Source: Mucilaginibacter rubeus
GTDB lineage: Bacteria; Bacteroidota; Bacteroidia; Sphingobacteriales; Sphingobacteriaceae
Direction: 5' to 3'
Assembly (NCBI RefSeq): GCF_003286415.2
Contig: NZ_CP043450.1
Coordinates: 4,650,001-4,714,000, forward strand
DNA length: 64,000 nucleotides
Numbering within the stretch: the stretch's first letter is position 1; the number at the start of each line of letters is the position of its first letter. The position numbers and the translations under genes are program-made. The notes beneath the pieces are model-generated. The model saw only the letters and a program-made list of their open reading frames with translations, was not told where the DNA came from and ran no database searches. Positions 50,342 to 58,406 of the stretch are shown in pieces.

Positions 50342-51100
50342 TTACCCCCTGAATATAGTTCCTGCATTTGCCTGTGCTGTTGGCATAATCAACATATCAT
50401 TGATGTTAACATGCGCCGGGCGCGATGCAATGAACCATATCGTTTCGGCCACATCTACGGCTGCAAGCGGTTCAAAACCTTCATATACCTTTTTTGCACG
50501 TTCCTTATCGCCTTTAAAGCGTACTTCTGAAAACTCGGTTTCAACCGCACCCGGATGTATCGCCGTAACCTTAATACCGTGTGGTAAAAGGTCAATCCGC
50601 ATGCCTTTATTTAGGGCGTCAACAGCATGCTTGGTAGCGCAATATACGTTTCCGTTGGCGTAAACTTCCTTACCGGCAATTGACCCCAGGTTTATAATAT
50701 GACCTTTTCCATTTGCTATCATCCAGTTTGATACCACGCGGCTTACGTACAGCAAGCCTTTAATATTGGTATCAATCATGGTTTCCCAATCGTCGATATT
50801 ACCTTTTTGAATGGGATCAAGTCCCTGGCTCAAGCCTGCATTGTTAACCAATACGGTTACTTTTTTCCATTTTTCGGGCAAGGCCTCCAGGTTACTGATG
50901 GTATCCTCGCGATTACGAACATCAAATGATGAAATCGCTACTTCTACATTATATTTATCATTCAGGTGTTTGGCCAGCTTCTCCAGCCGCTCCAACCGCC
51001 GGCCGGTTAATACCAGGTTATATCCCTCGCGGGCAAAAACGTGTGCACATGCTTCGCCAATGCCGGCGGTAGCTCCTGTAATTAAGGCAATCTTACTCAT
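50342..51100 (-). CDS. Short-chain dehydrogenase/reductase (YdfG-like)
   Basis: A 252-residue NAD(P)-dependent oxidoreductase. TGATAGIGEA (8-17) is the dinucleotide-binding motif, NNAG is at 86-89, and Ser140, Tyr153 and Lys157 form the catalytic set. The sequence resembles YdfG-type serine/3-hydroxy-acid dehydrogenases. TGRR after the second strand suggests NADP use. Substrate undetermined. Confidence 0.92.
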   Translation of the reverse strand: MSKIALITGATAGIGEACAHVFAREGYNLVLTGRRLERLEKLAKHLNDKYNVEVAISSFDVRNREDTISNLEALPEKWKKVTVLVNNAGLSQGLDPIQKGNIDDWETMIDTNIKGLLYVSRVVSNWMIANGKGHIINLGSIAGKEVYANGNVYCATKHAVDALNKGMRIDLLPHGIKVTAIHPGAVETEFSEVRFKGDKERAKKVYEGFEPLAAVDVAETIWFIASRPAHVNINDMLIMPTAQANAGTIFRG

Positions 51101-51234
51101 AGGGTTGATAACTCTAAACAGCGAAATTATGTTTTTTAGTTTGAAATATTGTCGGTTGGGAGTAAGGTTGTTTTTGAATGTAAGTTAAAACATTCTTCCC
51201 CTATCAAAATCTGAAAAGATATCATAAACGAATT

Positions 51235-51319
51235 GTCATCCTGAGGAACGACGGATCTTCTCGCCTGGCATAGTGATTCTGAATATTGAAGAATATTCTT
51301 TGCTACCGCTCAGAATGAC
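51235..51319. repeat. Palindromic element, GTCATCCTGAGG family
   Basis: The left end GTCATCCTGAGGAACGA (51235-51251) resembles the GTCATTGCGAGGAACGA arms elsewhere but with CCTGA in place of TGCGA. The right end CTCAGAATGAC (51309-51319) is a partial complement. It may be a related, older family. It lies between porT and the SDR gene. Confidence 0.65.
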
Positions 51320-51351
51320 AGGCATTTTTAATTATAATTTATGCTTCTCTC

Positions 51352-52086
51352 CTACTCAAAAATCAGACTGAACATAATGGTGTGTAAACCCAATCTGCTA
51401 AGAGGCGCGGAATACGGGTTATTTTCGCTGATCAGCACATTACCTATCGAATTAGAAATCTTGATCTCAGGCGAGAGTTTAAAAAATTCGAAATAGATAT
51501 CACAACCTACACCTGCTTCATACGAGGCGTAGCCGCTAACATTTTTCACCAGTTTTTCGGAAAGATCAAGATTGGCATCTGAGTTTTTCTTAGAGCCGAT
51601 GGTCTGACTATATTTCAATCCACCAACTACGTAACCTCTGAAATCGCCCAACCTGTCAGATTTTAATTTTATTTGCAGGGGTACATCAACCGAAGTGGTC
51701 TGCACTTTTTTATCCACATCTTCCGATGGGTCAACATATGAATAATGCAGGTATCTATCGGCAAAAATTAACGATGGCGTGGTACGCACCTCTAAATGCT
51801 CGGTAAGCCTGTACCTTGTTAAAAAGCCCACGCCAAAGCCTGATGAACTTTTTGAGCTGATGCTGTTGAGCGGCCCTTTAATCTGCACACCGCTCTCATC
51901 TAAAAACGCACTACGAAAATAAGGCTGCTTAACAATTTTGAAATCGCTGCTTACATAAGTAAAGCTAAAGCCAAAGCTCAAATCCTGCTGATCGGCACCG
52001 CCCCCCCATGCAGGTACGCGCTGAGCAAGCAATAAATTGCTGCTAAAAATAAGTACAACTACAAGCAGGTAACGGTTTATAATCAT
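51352..52086 (-). CDS. porT: PorT-family outer-membrane protein (type IX secretion-linked)
   Basis: A 244-residue beta-barrel protein with signal peptide MIINRYLLVVVLIFSSNLLLAQ. The body (GFGVGFLTRYRLTEHLEVRTTPSLIFADRYLHY ... GVGCDIYFEFFKLSPEIKISNSIGNVL) matches the PorT family; in Porphyromonas gingivalis PorT is needed for type IX secretion. It overlaps the ubiE stop by 4 bp, and the ubiE-porT pairing is common in Bacteroidota. No other por gene is in the window. Confidence 0.8.
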   Translation of the reverse strand: MIINRYLLVVVLIFSSNLLLAQRVPAWGGGADQQDLSFGFSFTYVSSDFKIVKQPYFRSAFLDESGVQIKGPLNSISSKSSSGFGVGFLTRYRLTEHLEVRTTPSLIFADRYLHYSYVDPSEDVDKKVQTTSVDVPLQIKLKSDRLGDFRGYVVGGLKYSQTIGSKKNSDANLDLSEKLVKNVSGYASYEAGVGCDIYFEFFKLSPEIKISNSIGNVLISENNPYSAPLSRLGLHTIMFSLIFE

Positions 52087-52814
52087 TTAATACCGGTGTA
52101 TATTGAACAGATACCAAACGTTAAAGGCCTGCATTTGGTATTCTTAAAGCCTACTTTATCCATCAAAGCCACAAAAGAAGGTCCATCAGGAAAAGCTGCT
52201 ACCGACTCGGGCAGGTAACTATAAGCCCTTGCATCCTTGCTAAACAACTTGCCTATTCCTGGTGTAATATAGCTGAAATAAAAATTATATAGCTGCTTTA
52301 CCGGGAATACCTTGGGTTTAGAAAACTCGAGCACCACTACTTTGCCCCCCGGTTTAAGCACTCGGTTGATATCTGCAAGACCCTTTTCCAGGTTTTCAAA
52401 ATTACGGACTCCATAAGCTACGGTAACTGCATCAAACTCCGCCCCTTCAAATGGCAGTTTTTCCGAATCGCCCAGTTTTACAACAAATTTATCGCTTAAA
52501 CCGCGCTTAGCTATTTTTTGCTCGGCAATGTCAAGCATGCCCCTTGAAATATCAACACCAATAATTTTTTCAGGTTTCAGGATAGATAAAGCCTCAAAAG
52601 CAAAATCGCCTGTACCTGTAGCAACATCCAGTATCAGTTTTGGTTTGTCTTTTTTCAACTCGTTGATGGCTTTTTTACGCCAGATGATATCAATACCAAG
52701 CGACATGAAATGGTTCAGGAAATCATATGTTTTTGATATATTATTAAACATATCCGCTACCTGTTCTTTTTTGGTAGCCTGCTGGTCATGGTACGGTGTT
52801 ATGGTTTTGCTCAT
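52083..52814 (-). CDS. ubiE: Ubiquinone/menaquinone methyltransferase UbiE/MenG
   Basis: A 243-residue SAM-dependent methyltransferase catalysing the last C-methylation of menaquinone. VADMFNNISKTYDFLNHFMSLGIDIIWRKKAI, LDVATGTGDFAFEAL (SAM motif I), FDAVTVAYGVRNFENLEKGL and LKPGGKVVVLEFSKP are diagnostic. ATG 52814 is chosen; the upstream open frame is not conserved-looking. It overlaps porT by 4 bp and is probably cotranscribed with it. Confidence 0.93.
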   Translation of the reverse strand: MSKTITPYHDQQATKKEQVADMFNNISKTYDFLNHFMSLGIDIIWRKKAINELKKDKPKLILDVATGTGDFAFEALSILKPEKIIGVDISRGMLDIAEQKIAKRGLSDKFVVKLGDSEKLPFEGAEFDAVTVAYGVRNFENLEKGLADINRVLKPGGKVVVLEFSKPKVFPVKQLYNFYFSYITPGIGKLFSKDARAYSYLPESVAAFPDGPSFVALMDKVGFKNTKCRPLTFGICSIYTGIK

Positions 52815-52970
52815 CGCGGGCAAAGATAATGATTGTATACTGAATGCTTTAATATTAAGACAGCCGAAAAATGAATACTGAAACAGCGCTGACAAGTTAA
52901 CTCACCCCGACATTAAATTACCCTGAATATGTAAATGTTAAGTCAATTCATTATTTTTAGAAACCAATTA

Positions 52971-52990
52971 TTGCCGGCATATGCCGGCAA
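52971..52990. promoter_or_regulatory. Perfect 20-bp palindrome upstream of Gfo/Idh/MocA gene
   Basis: TTGCCGGCATATGCCGGCAA is an exact palindrome without a spacer, 30 bp before the ATG of the oxidoreductase gene. Its size and position fit a dimeric repressor operator, such as a LacI- or GntR-type site. A dispersed short palindrome is the alternative. Confidence 0.55.
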
Positions 52991-53020
52991 ATCACATTTA
53001 AAATTTGCTTCCTTATCCTT

Positions 53021-54391
53021 ATGAAAGACGAACAAGAATCCTCGCGCCGTAGTTTCATTAAAAAACTAACCACTGCAACCGCGGCCGTAGCTGCCGGATC
53101 GGGCCTTTTAGCCAACCAAAGCCAGGCCAAAACTTTTTCTATCCAGAAACGCCTTATAGGCAACAGTCCTAACGACCAGGTAAACATCGCCCTCATTGGC
53201 GCCGGTGGCATGGGCACGCAGGATACAATTACCGCCCTTCAGGTGCCAAGCGTAAAACTGGTAGCCGTTTGTGACTTGTATGACGGCCGACTGAAAGATG
53301 CCAAAACCCGCTGGGGCGCCGACATTTTTACTACCCGGGTTTATAAAGAGATCCTGAACCGCAAAGATATCGACGCGGTGATCATCGCTACTCCGGATCA
53401 CTGGCACCAACAAATTTCTGTTGATGCCATGCATGCCGGTAAACACGTGTATTGCGAAAAACCAATGGTGCATGCCATTACCGAAGGCCCGGCAGTGATC
53501 AAGGCGCAAAAAGAAACAGGCATGATTTTCCAGGTGGGTAGCCAGGGCGTATCGTCATTAGGTAATGAAAAAGCGCACGAACTGTTAAAAAGCGGAGCCA
53601 TTGGCGAATTAAATTATGCCGAAGGTTTTTGGGCGCGAAGAGCACCCCTTGAGGTTTGGCAATATCCCATTCCTGAAGATGCATCGCCACAAACTGTTGA
53701 TTGGGAAACTTACATCAGCAATACTAAAAAGCGCCCCTTTGATGAGAAACGCTTTTTCCGCTGGAGAAACTATACCGACTATGGCACCGGCATGGCGGGC
53801 GATCTTTTTGTCCACCTTTTTTCGAGCCTACATTTTATAACCGATTCTGTTGGCCCTAATAAAATTTACGCTTCGGGCGGTTTACGTTTCTGGAACGATG
53901 GCCGCGAAGTGCCTGATGTGCTTTTAGGAACTTTTGATTATGGGAAAACACAGGCTCATCCGGCTTTTAACCTTTCATTAAGGTGCAACTTTGTTGACGG
54001 CACCAGTGGCACTACTTATCTCAAACTGGTAGGCAGCGAAGGTTCGATGGATATAACCTGGGATAAAGTAACCTTAAAACGCAACAAGGTATTAACTTCT
54101 GACGATCCGTTTTACCTTGATAAGCTCAAAAAGGCTGGAAGCGGCTACGCCGAACGTAAAAAAATGCTTCCACCCGAAGAAATTGTTTACGATGCCGAAA
54201 AAGGCTACCTCGGCGGACCATACGATCACATGAACAATTTTTTCACTGCCATCCGTAACAAAGGCAAAGTAACCGAAGATGCCATATTTGGCTATCGGGC
54301 CGCAGCGCCTGCCTTGTTATGTAACGATAGCTATTATAATAATACCCCTATGTTCTGGGATCCTGAAAAAATGCAGCTTATCAAAAAATAA
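53021..54391 (+). CDS. Gfo/Idh/MocA-family oxidoreductase with Tat signal
   Basis: A 456-residue NAD(P)-dependent sugar or inositol oxidoreductase. A twin-arginine signal (SSRRSFIKKLTTATAAVAAGSGLLANQSQA) leads the protein to the periplasm with its cofactor bound. The Rossmann motif GAGGMG is at 60-65 and the active-site EKP at 146-148. This group has many members in Bacteroidota acting on glycosides. The DUF1080 gene follows by 23 bp, a pairing seen in 3-keto-glycoside metabolism. Confidence 0.92.
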   Translation: MKDEQESSRRSFIKKLTTATAAVAAGSGLLANQSQAKTFSIQKRLIGNSPNDQVNIALIGAGGMGTQDTITALQVPSVKLVAVCDLYDGRLKDAKTRWGADIFTTRVYKEILNRKDIDAVIIATPDHWHQQISVDAMHAGKHVYCEKPMVHAITEGPAVIKAQKETGMIFQVGSQGVSSLGNEKAHELLKSGAIGELNYAEGFWARRAPLEVWQYPIPEDASPQTVDWETYISNTKKRPFDEKRFFRWRNYTDYGTGMAGDLFVHLFSSLHFITDSVGPNKIYASGGLRFWNDGREVPDVLLGTFDYGKTQAHPAFNLSLRCNFVDGTSGTTYLKLVGSEGSMDITWDKVTLKRNKVLTSDDPFYLDKLKKAGSGYAERKKMLPPEEIVYDAEKGYLGGPYDHMNNFFTAIRNKGKVTEDAIFGYRAAAPALLCNDSYYNNTPMFWDPEKMQLIKK

Positions 54392-54414
54392 CCGCTCACA
54401 GCAAATACCTTATT

Positions 54415-55152
54415 ATGAAACAACAACTCAAAAAACTCGGGTTAGTACTGGCTGCCGCGGGTTTGGTTTGCGTACAAACGTCGGCCATTCCTGTTAAGGA
54501 TCATAAACCTGCTAAACAGGCTACCCCTGCAAAAGGCGGTTGGGTAAACCTTTTCGACGGTAAAACACTAAAAGGCTGGCATGGCTTTAATAAAAAAGGC
54601 CCGGTAAAAAACTGGACCATTATTGACGGAGCCCTTGTTTGTCTTGGTGCGGCACAGGGTGATACCGGTGGCGATATAGTAACCGATAAAGCCTATACTA
54701 ATTTTGAACTTTCATGGGAATGGAAAATAGATAAAGGCAGCAACAGCGGCGTGATGTACCATGTAGTTGAGGATCCTAAATATCACGCAAGCTACGAAAC
54801 CGGCCCCGAGTACCAGATCATTGATGATGCCGGCTGGCCTGAAAAACTGGAAGACTGGCAAAAAACCGGCTGTGATTACGCCATGTACCTGCCAAACGCT
54901 TCAAAAAAAGTAGCGCCTGTTGGCACCTGGAACACAAGCAAAATCGTTTTCAATAACGGTCATGTTGAACATTGGCTCAACGGCAAAAAGATCATTGCTT
55001 TTGAAGCCTGGACAGATGATTGGAAAAAGAAAAAAACCGAAGGCAAATGGAAGGACTATCCTGACTACGGCACCGCAAAAACCGGTTTGATTGCCTTGCA
55101 GGATCATGGCCACAAAGCCTATTTTCGGAGTATTAAAATTAAGGAATTATAA
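54415..55152 (+). CDS. DUF1080 (3-keto-disaccharide hydrolase-type) protein
   Basis: A 245-residue exported protein (signal MKQQLKKLGLVLAAAGLVCVQTSA). The DUF1080 concanavalin-like fold is plain: GGWVNLFDGKTLKGWHGFNKKGPVKNWTIIDGALVCLG, FELSWEWKIDKGSNSGVMYHV, YETGPEYQIIDDAGWP and TGLIALQDHGHKAYFRSIKIKEL. Some family members hydrolyse 3-keto-glycosides. It follows the Tat oxidoreductase by 23 bp, so the pair may oxidise a glycoside and then cleave it in the periplasm (inference). Confidence 0.9.
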   Translation: MKQQLKKLGLVLAAAGLVCVQTSAIPVKDHKPAKQATPAKGGWVNLFDGKTLKGWHGFNKKGPVKNWTIIDGALVCLGAAQGDTGGDIVTDKAYTNFELSWEWKIDKGSNSGVMYHVVEDPKYHASYETGPEYQIIDDAGWPEKLEDWQKTGCDYAMYLPNASKKVAPVGTWNTSKIVFNNGHVEHWLNGKKIIAFEAWTDDWKKKKTEGKWKDYPDYGTAKTGLIALQDHGHKAYFRSIKIKEL

Positions 55153-55198
55153 AGCATTATAACTTTTTGCTTCGTGCCTGCGTATAACAGTTTTTTAA

Positions 55199-55352
55199 AA
55201 AGACTCATTGCGAGGTACGAAGCAATCCTTAACAGCAGGCAACCATGCAATATCGCCGGCAGTGGATTACTTCGCCGTTCCACCTCCCAATGATCGGGAA
55301 AGAAATAATCTTTTGATCCCCCGTTGCAAATATAACTCGCAATGAGTTTTTT
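55199..55352. repeat. Degenerate palindromic element, GTCATTGCGAGG family
   Basis: The left arm ACTCATTGCGAGGTACGAAGC is good; the expected right arm at about 55263-55292 is altered (GGATTACTTCGCCGTTCCAC). A separate CTCGCAATGAGTTTTT stretch at 55336-55351 pairs with AAAAAGACTCATTGCGAG at the left end, so the outer ends match while the middle is disrupted. It lies between the convergent DUF1080 and VOC genes. Confidence 0.65.
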
Positions 55353-55368
55353 TGTTTGTTTTTATCTG

Positions 55369-55857
55369 TTAATTAGCGAGTTGTAACAAATTTTCTATAT
55401 TTAAACGGCGGGTAAACATCGTTAAATTACCATTTTCGTCTACCGGCCATTCTTCTTTGGGCTTATCCCAATATAATTCAACACCATTTTGATCCGGATC
55501 GTTCAGATAAATAGCTTCAGACACCCCATGGTCAGATGCGCCCGTAATTTGATAGCGGGCATCAATCAACCTTTTGAGTATAATAGCCAGATCTTTTCTT
55601 TCAGGATATAAAATAGCTGTATGGTATAATCCCGGTGCATATTCCGGAGCCGGTGAAGCGCCTTTGCTGTGCCAGGTATTTAAGCCTATATGGTGGTGAT
55701 AACCGCCCGCCGAAATAAATGCAGCCTGATCGCCATACATCACCATTTTTTCAAAGCCCAGCAAACCGCAATAAAAATCAAGGGACTTTTGGAGGTCGCT
55801 CACTTTTAAATGAACATGGCCTATGCGTGTTTGAGCGGGTATTTTATAATCGTTCAT
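55369..55857 (-). CDS. VOC-family (glyoxalase/dioxygenase-like) protein
   Basis: A 162-residue protein with two beta-alpha-beta-beta-beta modules. The first (IGHVHLKVSDLQKSLDFYCGLLGFEKM) and second (HTAILYPERKDLAIILKRLI) carry the usual metal-ligand positions; His from GHVHLKV, His from LYHTAIL and Glu from NGVELYWDKP are plausible ligands. It resembles CatE-like or YfiE-type dioxygenases. The substrate is unknown. Confidence 0.85.
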   Translation of the reverse strand: MNDYKIPAQTRIGHVHLKVSDLQKSLDFYCGLLGFEKMVMYGDQAAFISAGGYHHHIGLNTWHSKGASPAPEYAPGLYHTAILYPERKDLAIILKRLIDARYQITGASDHGVSEAIYLNDPDQNGVELYWDKPKEEWPVDENGNLTMFTRRLNIENLLQLAN

Positions 55858-55993
55858 AATATTACATGTTTAAACATCAAATTTAACTATTATTGCATTA
55901 CTTTTTGTTTTCCTATTGTAAAACAAGCTTATAAATACGCGGAGGCAATTTATGCATGGATGTTACCACAGTGAACGCATTGAGTAAAAATAC

Positions 55994-56001
55994 TACCTTT
56001 G
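55994..56001 (+). promoter_or_regulatory. Putative -7 element (TACCTTTG) of engB
   Basis: TACCTTTG matches TAnnTTTG and ends exactly 4 bp before the engB ATG, the same spacing as at gpmI. A start of transcription at or near the ATG is predicted. Confidence 0.55.
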
Positions 56002-56005
56002 CAGA

Positions 56006-56650
56006 ATGATCGTAAAATCGGCCGAATTTATTTGCAGCAATAGCCAGGTAAGCAAGTTACCGCCCCCCGTAAAGGCAGAGTATGCTTTCATTGGGCGCTC
56101 AAATGTGGGCAAATCATCCCTTATCAATACCCTTACGGGTAAAAAAGGACTTGCCAAAACATCGCAAACTCCCGGTAAAACACAGCTCATCAATCATTTT
56201 TTGATTAACGAGAGCTGGTACATTGTGGATTTACCCGGTTATGGTTATGCCCGTGCCTCCAAAACCGAAAAAGCCAAATGGGATAAGTTTATTCATACTT
56301 ATCTGGATAAACGCGAGAGTCTGCAATGTGTAATGGTGCTGATAGACAGCAGACTGGAGCCGCAAAAGATTGATCTTGAATTTTGCAACTGGCTTGGCGA
56401 AAAAGGCCTGTCATTTGTGCTGGTGTTTACCAAGGCTGATAAACAATCAAGCGTTAAAACCGATCAAAGCATTGCCAAGTTCAGGAAAGCCCTGATGGCT
56501 ACATTTGAGGAAGCGCCGCAGTTTTTCATCACATCATCAGAAACGCAACTCGGTCGCGAAGAAATACTGGAGTTTATTGATGTAGTAAATCAGAATTTTG
56601 AGGTACCAACATTTTTAGGTTCCCCTCTTGAGAGGGGGCGCGAAGAATAG
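56006..56650 (+). CDS. engB: Ribosome-biogenesis GTP-binding protein EngB/YsxC
   Basis: A 214-residue GTPase of ribosome assembly. G1 GRSNVGKSS (30-38), T-rich switch I SQTPGKTQ, G3 DLPG (75-78), G4 TKAD (142-145) and the TSSE G5 region are all present. The family normally ends near ILEFIDVVNQNF (188-198); here the last ten residues, GSPLERGREE (205-214), are encoded by the first repeat unit of the downstream array, so the C-terminus has been rewritten by the repeat. Confidence 0.94.
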   Translation: MIVKSAEFICSNSQVSKLPPPVKAEYAFIGRSNVGKSSLINTLTGKKGLAKTSQTPGKTQLINHFLINESWYIVDLPGYGYARASKTEKAKWDKFIHTYLDKRESLQCVMVLIDSRLEPQKIDLEFCNWLGEKGLSFVLVFTKADKQSSVKTDQSIAKFRKALMATFEEAPQFFITSSETQLGREEILEFIDVVNQNFEVPTFLGSPLERGREE

Positions 56651-57098
56651 CGCGATGGCAGGGGTGTGTTATGCAAGCGATTAGCAACATCGCTTATAAA
56701 ACAAATGAAGAAACACACCCCTACACCCCTCTCAAGAGGGGAATCACTCAGGTCCGAGCTTTTGAACGAATTAAAAGAAGCTCCCCTCTTGAGAGGGGCG
56801 CGAAGAATAGCGTGATGGCAGGGGTGTGTTATGCAAGCGACAAGCGACATCGTTCATATAACAAATGAAGAAACACACCCCTACACCCCTCTCAAGAGGG
56901 GAATCGCTCAGGTCCGAGCTTTTGAACGAATTAAAAGAAGCTCCCCTCTTGAGAGGGGGCGCGAAGGAATAGCGTGATGGCAGGGGTGTGTTATGCAAGC
57001 GATTAGCAACAATGATTGTATAACACATGGAGAAACACCCCCCTCCCCCCTATCAAGAGGGGAATCGCACTGGGCCGCGCTTTTGAATAATATAAAGT
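56621..57098. repeat. Three tandem ~160-bp palindromic repeat units
   Basis: Units start with TCCCCTCTTGAGAGGGG at 56621, 56782 and 56942, spaced 161 and 160 bp. Each has a left arm ending near GGCAGGGGTGTGTTATGC and a right arm ACACCCCTACACCCCTCTCA ending in GAGGGGAATC, so each unit is itself a large inverted repeat. The units share GAATCGCTCAGGTCCGAGC. Units 1 and 2 are closest; the third is more diverged. No phage or transposase gene adjoins it. Confidence 0.9.
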
Positions 57099-57129
57099 AA
57101 AATTGCAATAAACAACTCATCCTAAACTA

Positions 57130-57512
57130 TTGCCACGTACTATTATCCCATATAATCCCCGGTTAAAAGAGTTAGCCAAGCGATTGAGAAATGATAGCAC
57201 AATTGGCGAAATATTGCTTTGGAAGAGTTGAAAGACAAGCAAGGTTACGGCTATGATTTTCATCGCCAAAAGCCATTGCTAAATTATATTGTCGATTTCT
57301 ATTGTTTCGAGTTAAATTTGATAATTGAAATTGATGGCCAATATCATAACCATGAAGAAGTTTACAGACTGGACATGATACGACAACAGGAACTTGAAAA
57401 ATACAACTTAACAATTATTCGGTTTACCGAAATGGAAGTAAGAAAAGATATGCCTAATGTTTTAAGAACAATTGAGCAACACATAGAGAAACTTAACACG
57501 AACAACTTATAA
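57130..57512 (+). pseudogene. DUF559 (endonuclease-like) gene with one-base frameshift
   Basis: Two frames together encode a complete DUF559-type protein of about 127 residues. The first (from TTG 57130) reads LPRTIIPYNPRLKELAKRLRNDSTIGEILLWK, then meets a stop at 57229. The second continues ELKDKQGYGYDFHRQKPLLNYIVDFYC...IEIDGQYH...LGIRF-like IIRFTEMEV to 57512. Loss of one base near 57223-57225 (TGGAAGAG) explains it. DUF559 proteins resemble Vsr/very-short-patch endonucleases (Asp and EIDG motifs). It lies between the repeat array and ubiA. Confidence 0.75.
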
Positions 57513-57551
57513 TATACCTCCTCCTCTTTGAGAGAAAAGGAATTTCATATC

Positions 57552-58406
57552 ATGAAAAAATACTTATCCTTAGTAACTTTTGCCCACACCATTTTTGCCA
57601 TGCCGTTTGCATTTATCGGCTTCTTTTTGGCGGTGACTACAACCCAATATCATTTTGACTGGCTTAAGCTGGTTTTAATGGTGCTGTGTATGGTATTTGC
57701 GCGTAACTCGGCTATGGCCTTTAACCGCTACCTGGACAGGGATATCGATATTCAAAACCCGCGCACCAAACAACGTGATATCCCGGCAGGGCGTATTACG
57801 CCAAAAGCAGCTTTAACATTTGTGATTATTAACTGCTTGTTGTTTATTACAGCAACCTGGTTTATCAATAAGCTTTGCTTCTTCCTGTCGCCGGTGGCTT
57901 TATTTGTGGTGATGGGTTATAGCGCTACCAAACGTTTTACGGCGCTGTGCCATTTGGTTTTAGGTTTGGGTTTATCACTTGCCCCTATTGGAGCTTACCT
58001 GGTGGTTACCGGTCAGTTTGCCATTACCCCGATATTCTTTTCATTATCAGTATTGTGCTGGGTAAGCGGCTTTGATATTATCTATGCCCTTCAGGACGAA
58101 GATTTTGATCGCAGCCAAAACCTGCACTCTATCCCCGCTTACTTGGGTAAGGTGAATGCGTTGAGACTCTCTACCTTTTTACATGTGCTTTCGGCTATCT
58201 TTATCATGATGCCGGCTATCGAAACGCATGTAGGTATCCTTTACTACGTGGGTATCGCGTTCTTTTGCGCCATGCTGATTTACCAGCACCTGCTTGTAAA
58301 ACCCAACGACCTCAGCCGCGTTAACTTTGCGTTTATGACAACCAATGGCATTGCCAGCGTAGTATTTGCCGTATTGTTCTTGCTCGATAGGATATGGATA
58401 CACTAA
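57552..58406 (+). CDS. UbiA-type prenyltransferase (4-hydroxybenzoate polyprenyltransferase-like, MqnP group)
   Basis: A 284-residue membrane enzyme with about nine helices. The first Asp-rich motif is NRYLDRDIDIQNPRTKQRDIPAG and the second YALQDEDFDRSQNLHSIP; both bind Mg-diphosphate. It attaches a polyprenyl chain to an aromatic ring in quinone synthesis. The sequence is of the UbiA/MqnP branch rather than MenA. ATG 57552 is chosen; an upstream in-frame start would lack a family match. It overlaps the Crp/Fnr gene by 13 bp. Confidence 0.87.
   Translation: MKKYLSLVTFAHTIFAMPFAFIGFFLAVTTTQYHFDWLKLVLMVLCMVFARNSAMAFNRYLDRDIDIQNPRTKQRDIPAGRITPKAALTFVIINCLLFITATWFINKLCFFLSPVALFVVMGYSATKRFTALCHLVLGLGLSLAPIGAYLVVTGQFAITPIFFSLSVLCWVSGFDIIYALQDEDFDRSQNLHSIPAYLGKVNALRLSTFLHVLSAIFIMMPAIETHVGILYYVGIAFFCAMLIYQHLLVKPNDLSRVNFAFMTTNGIASVVFAVLFLLDRIWIH

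Noticed and set aside
56621..57098. CRISPR array
   Set aside because: The units are ~160 bp, palindromic, and nearly identical throughout with no unique spacers; no cas genes nearby.
56671..57120. Open frames on both strands through the 160-bp repeat array
   Set aside because: Each reads the repeat units; the similar peptides (SPLERG-type) come from the repeat, not from a gene.
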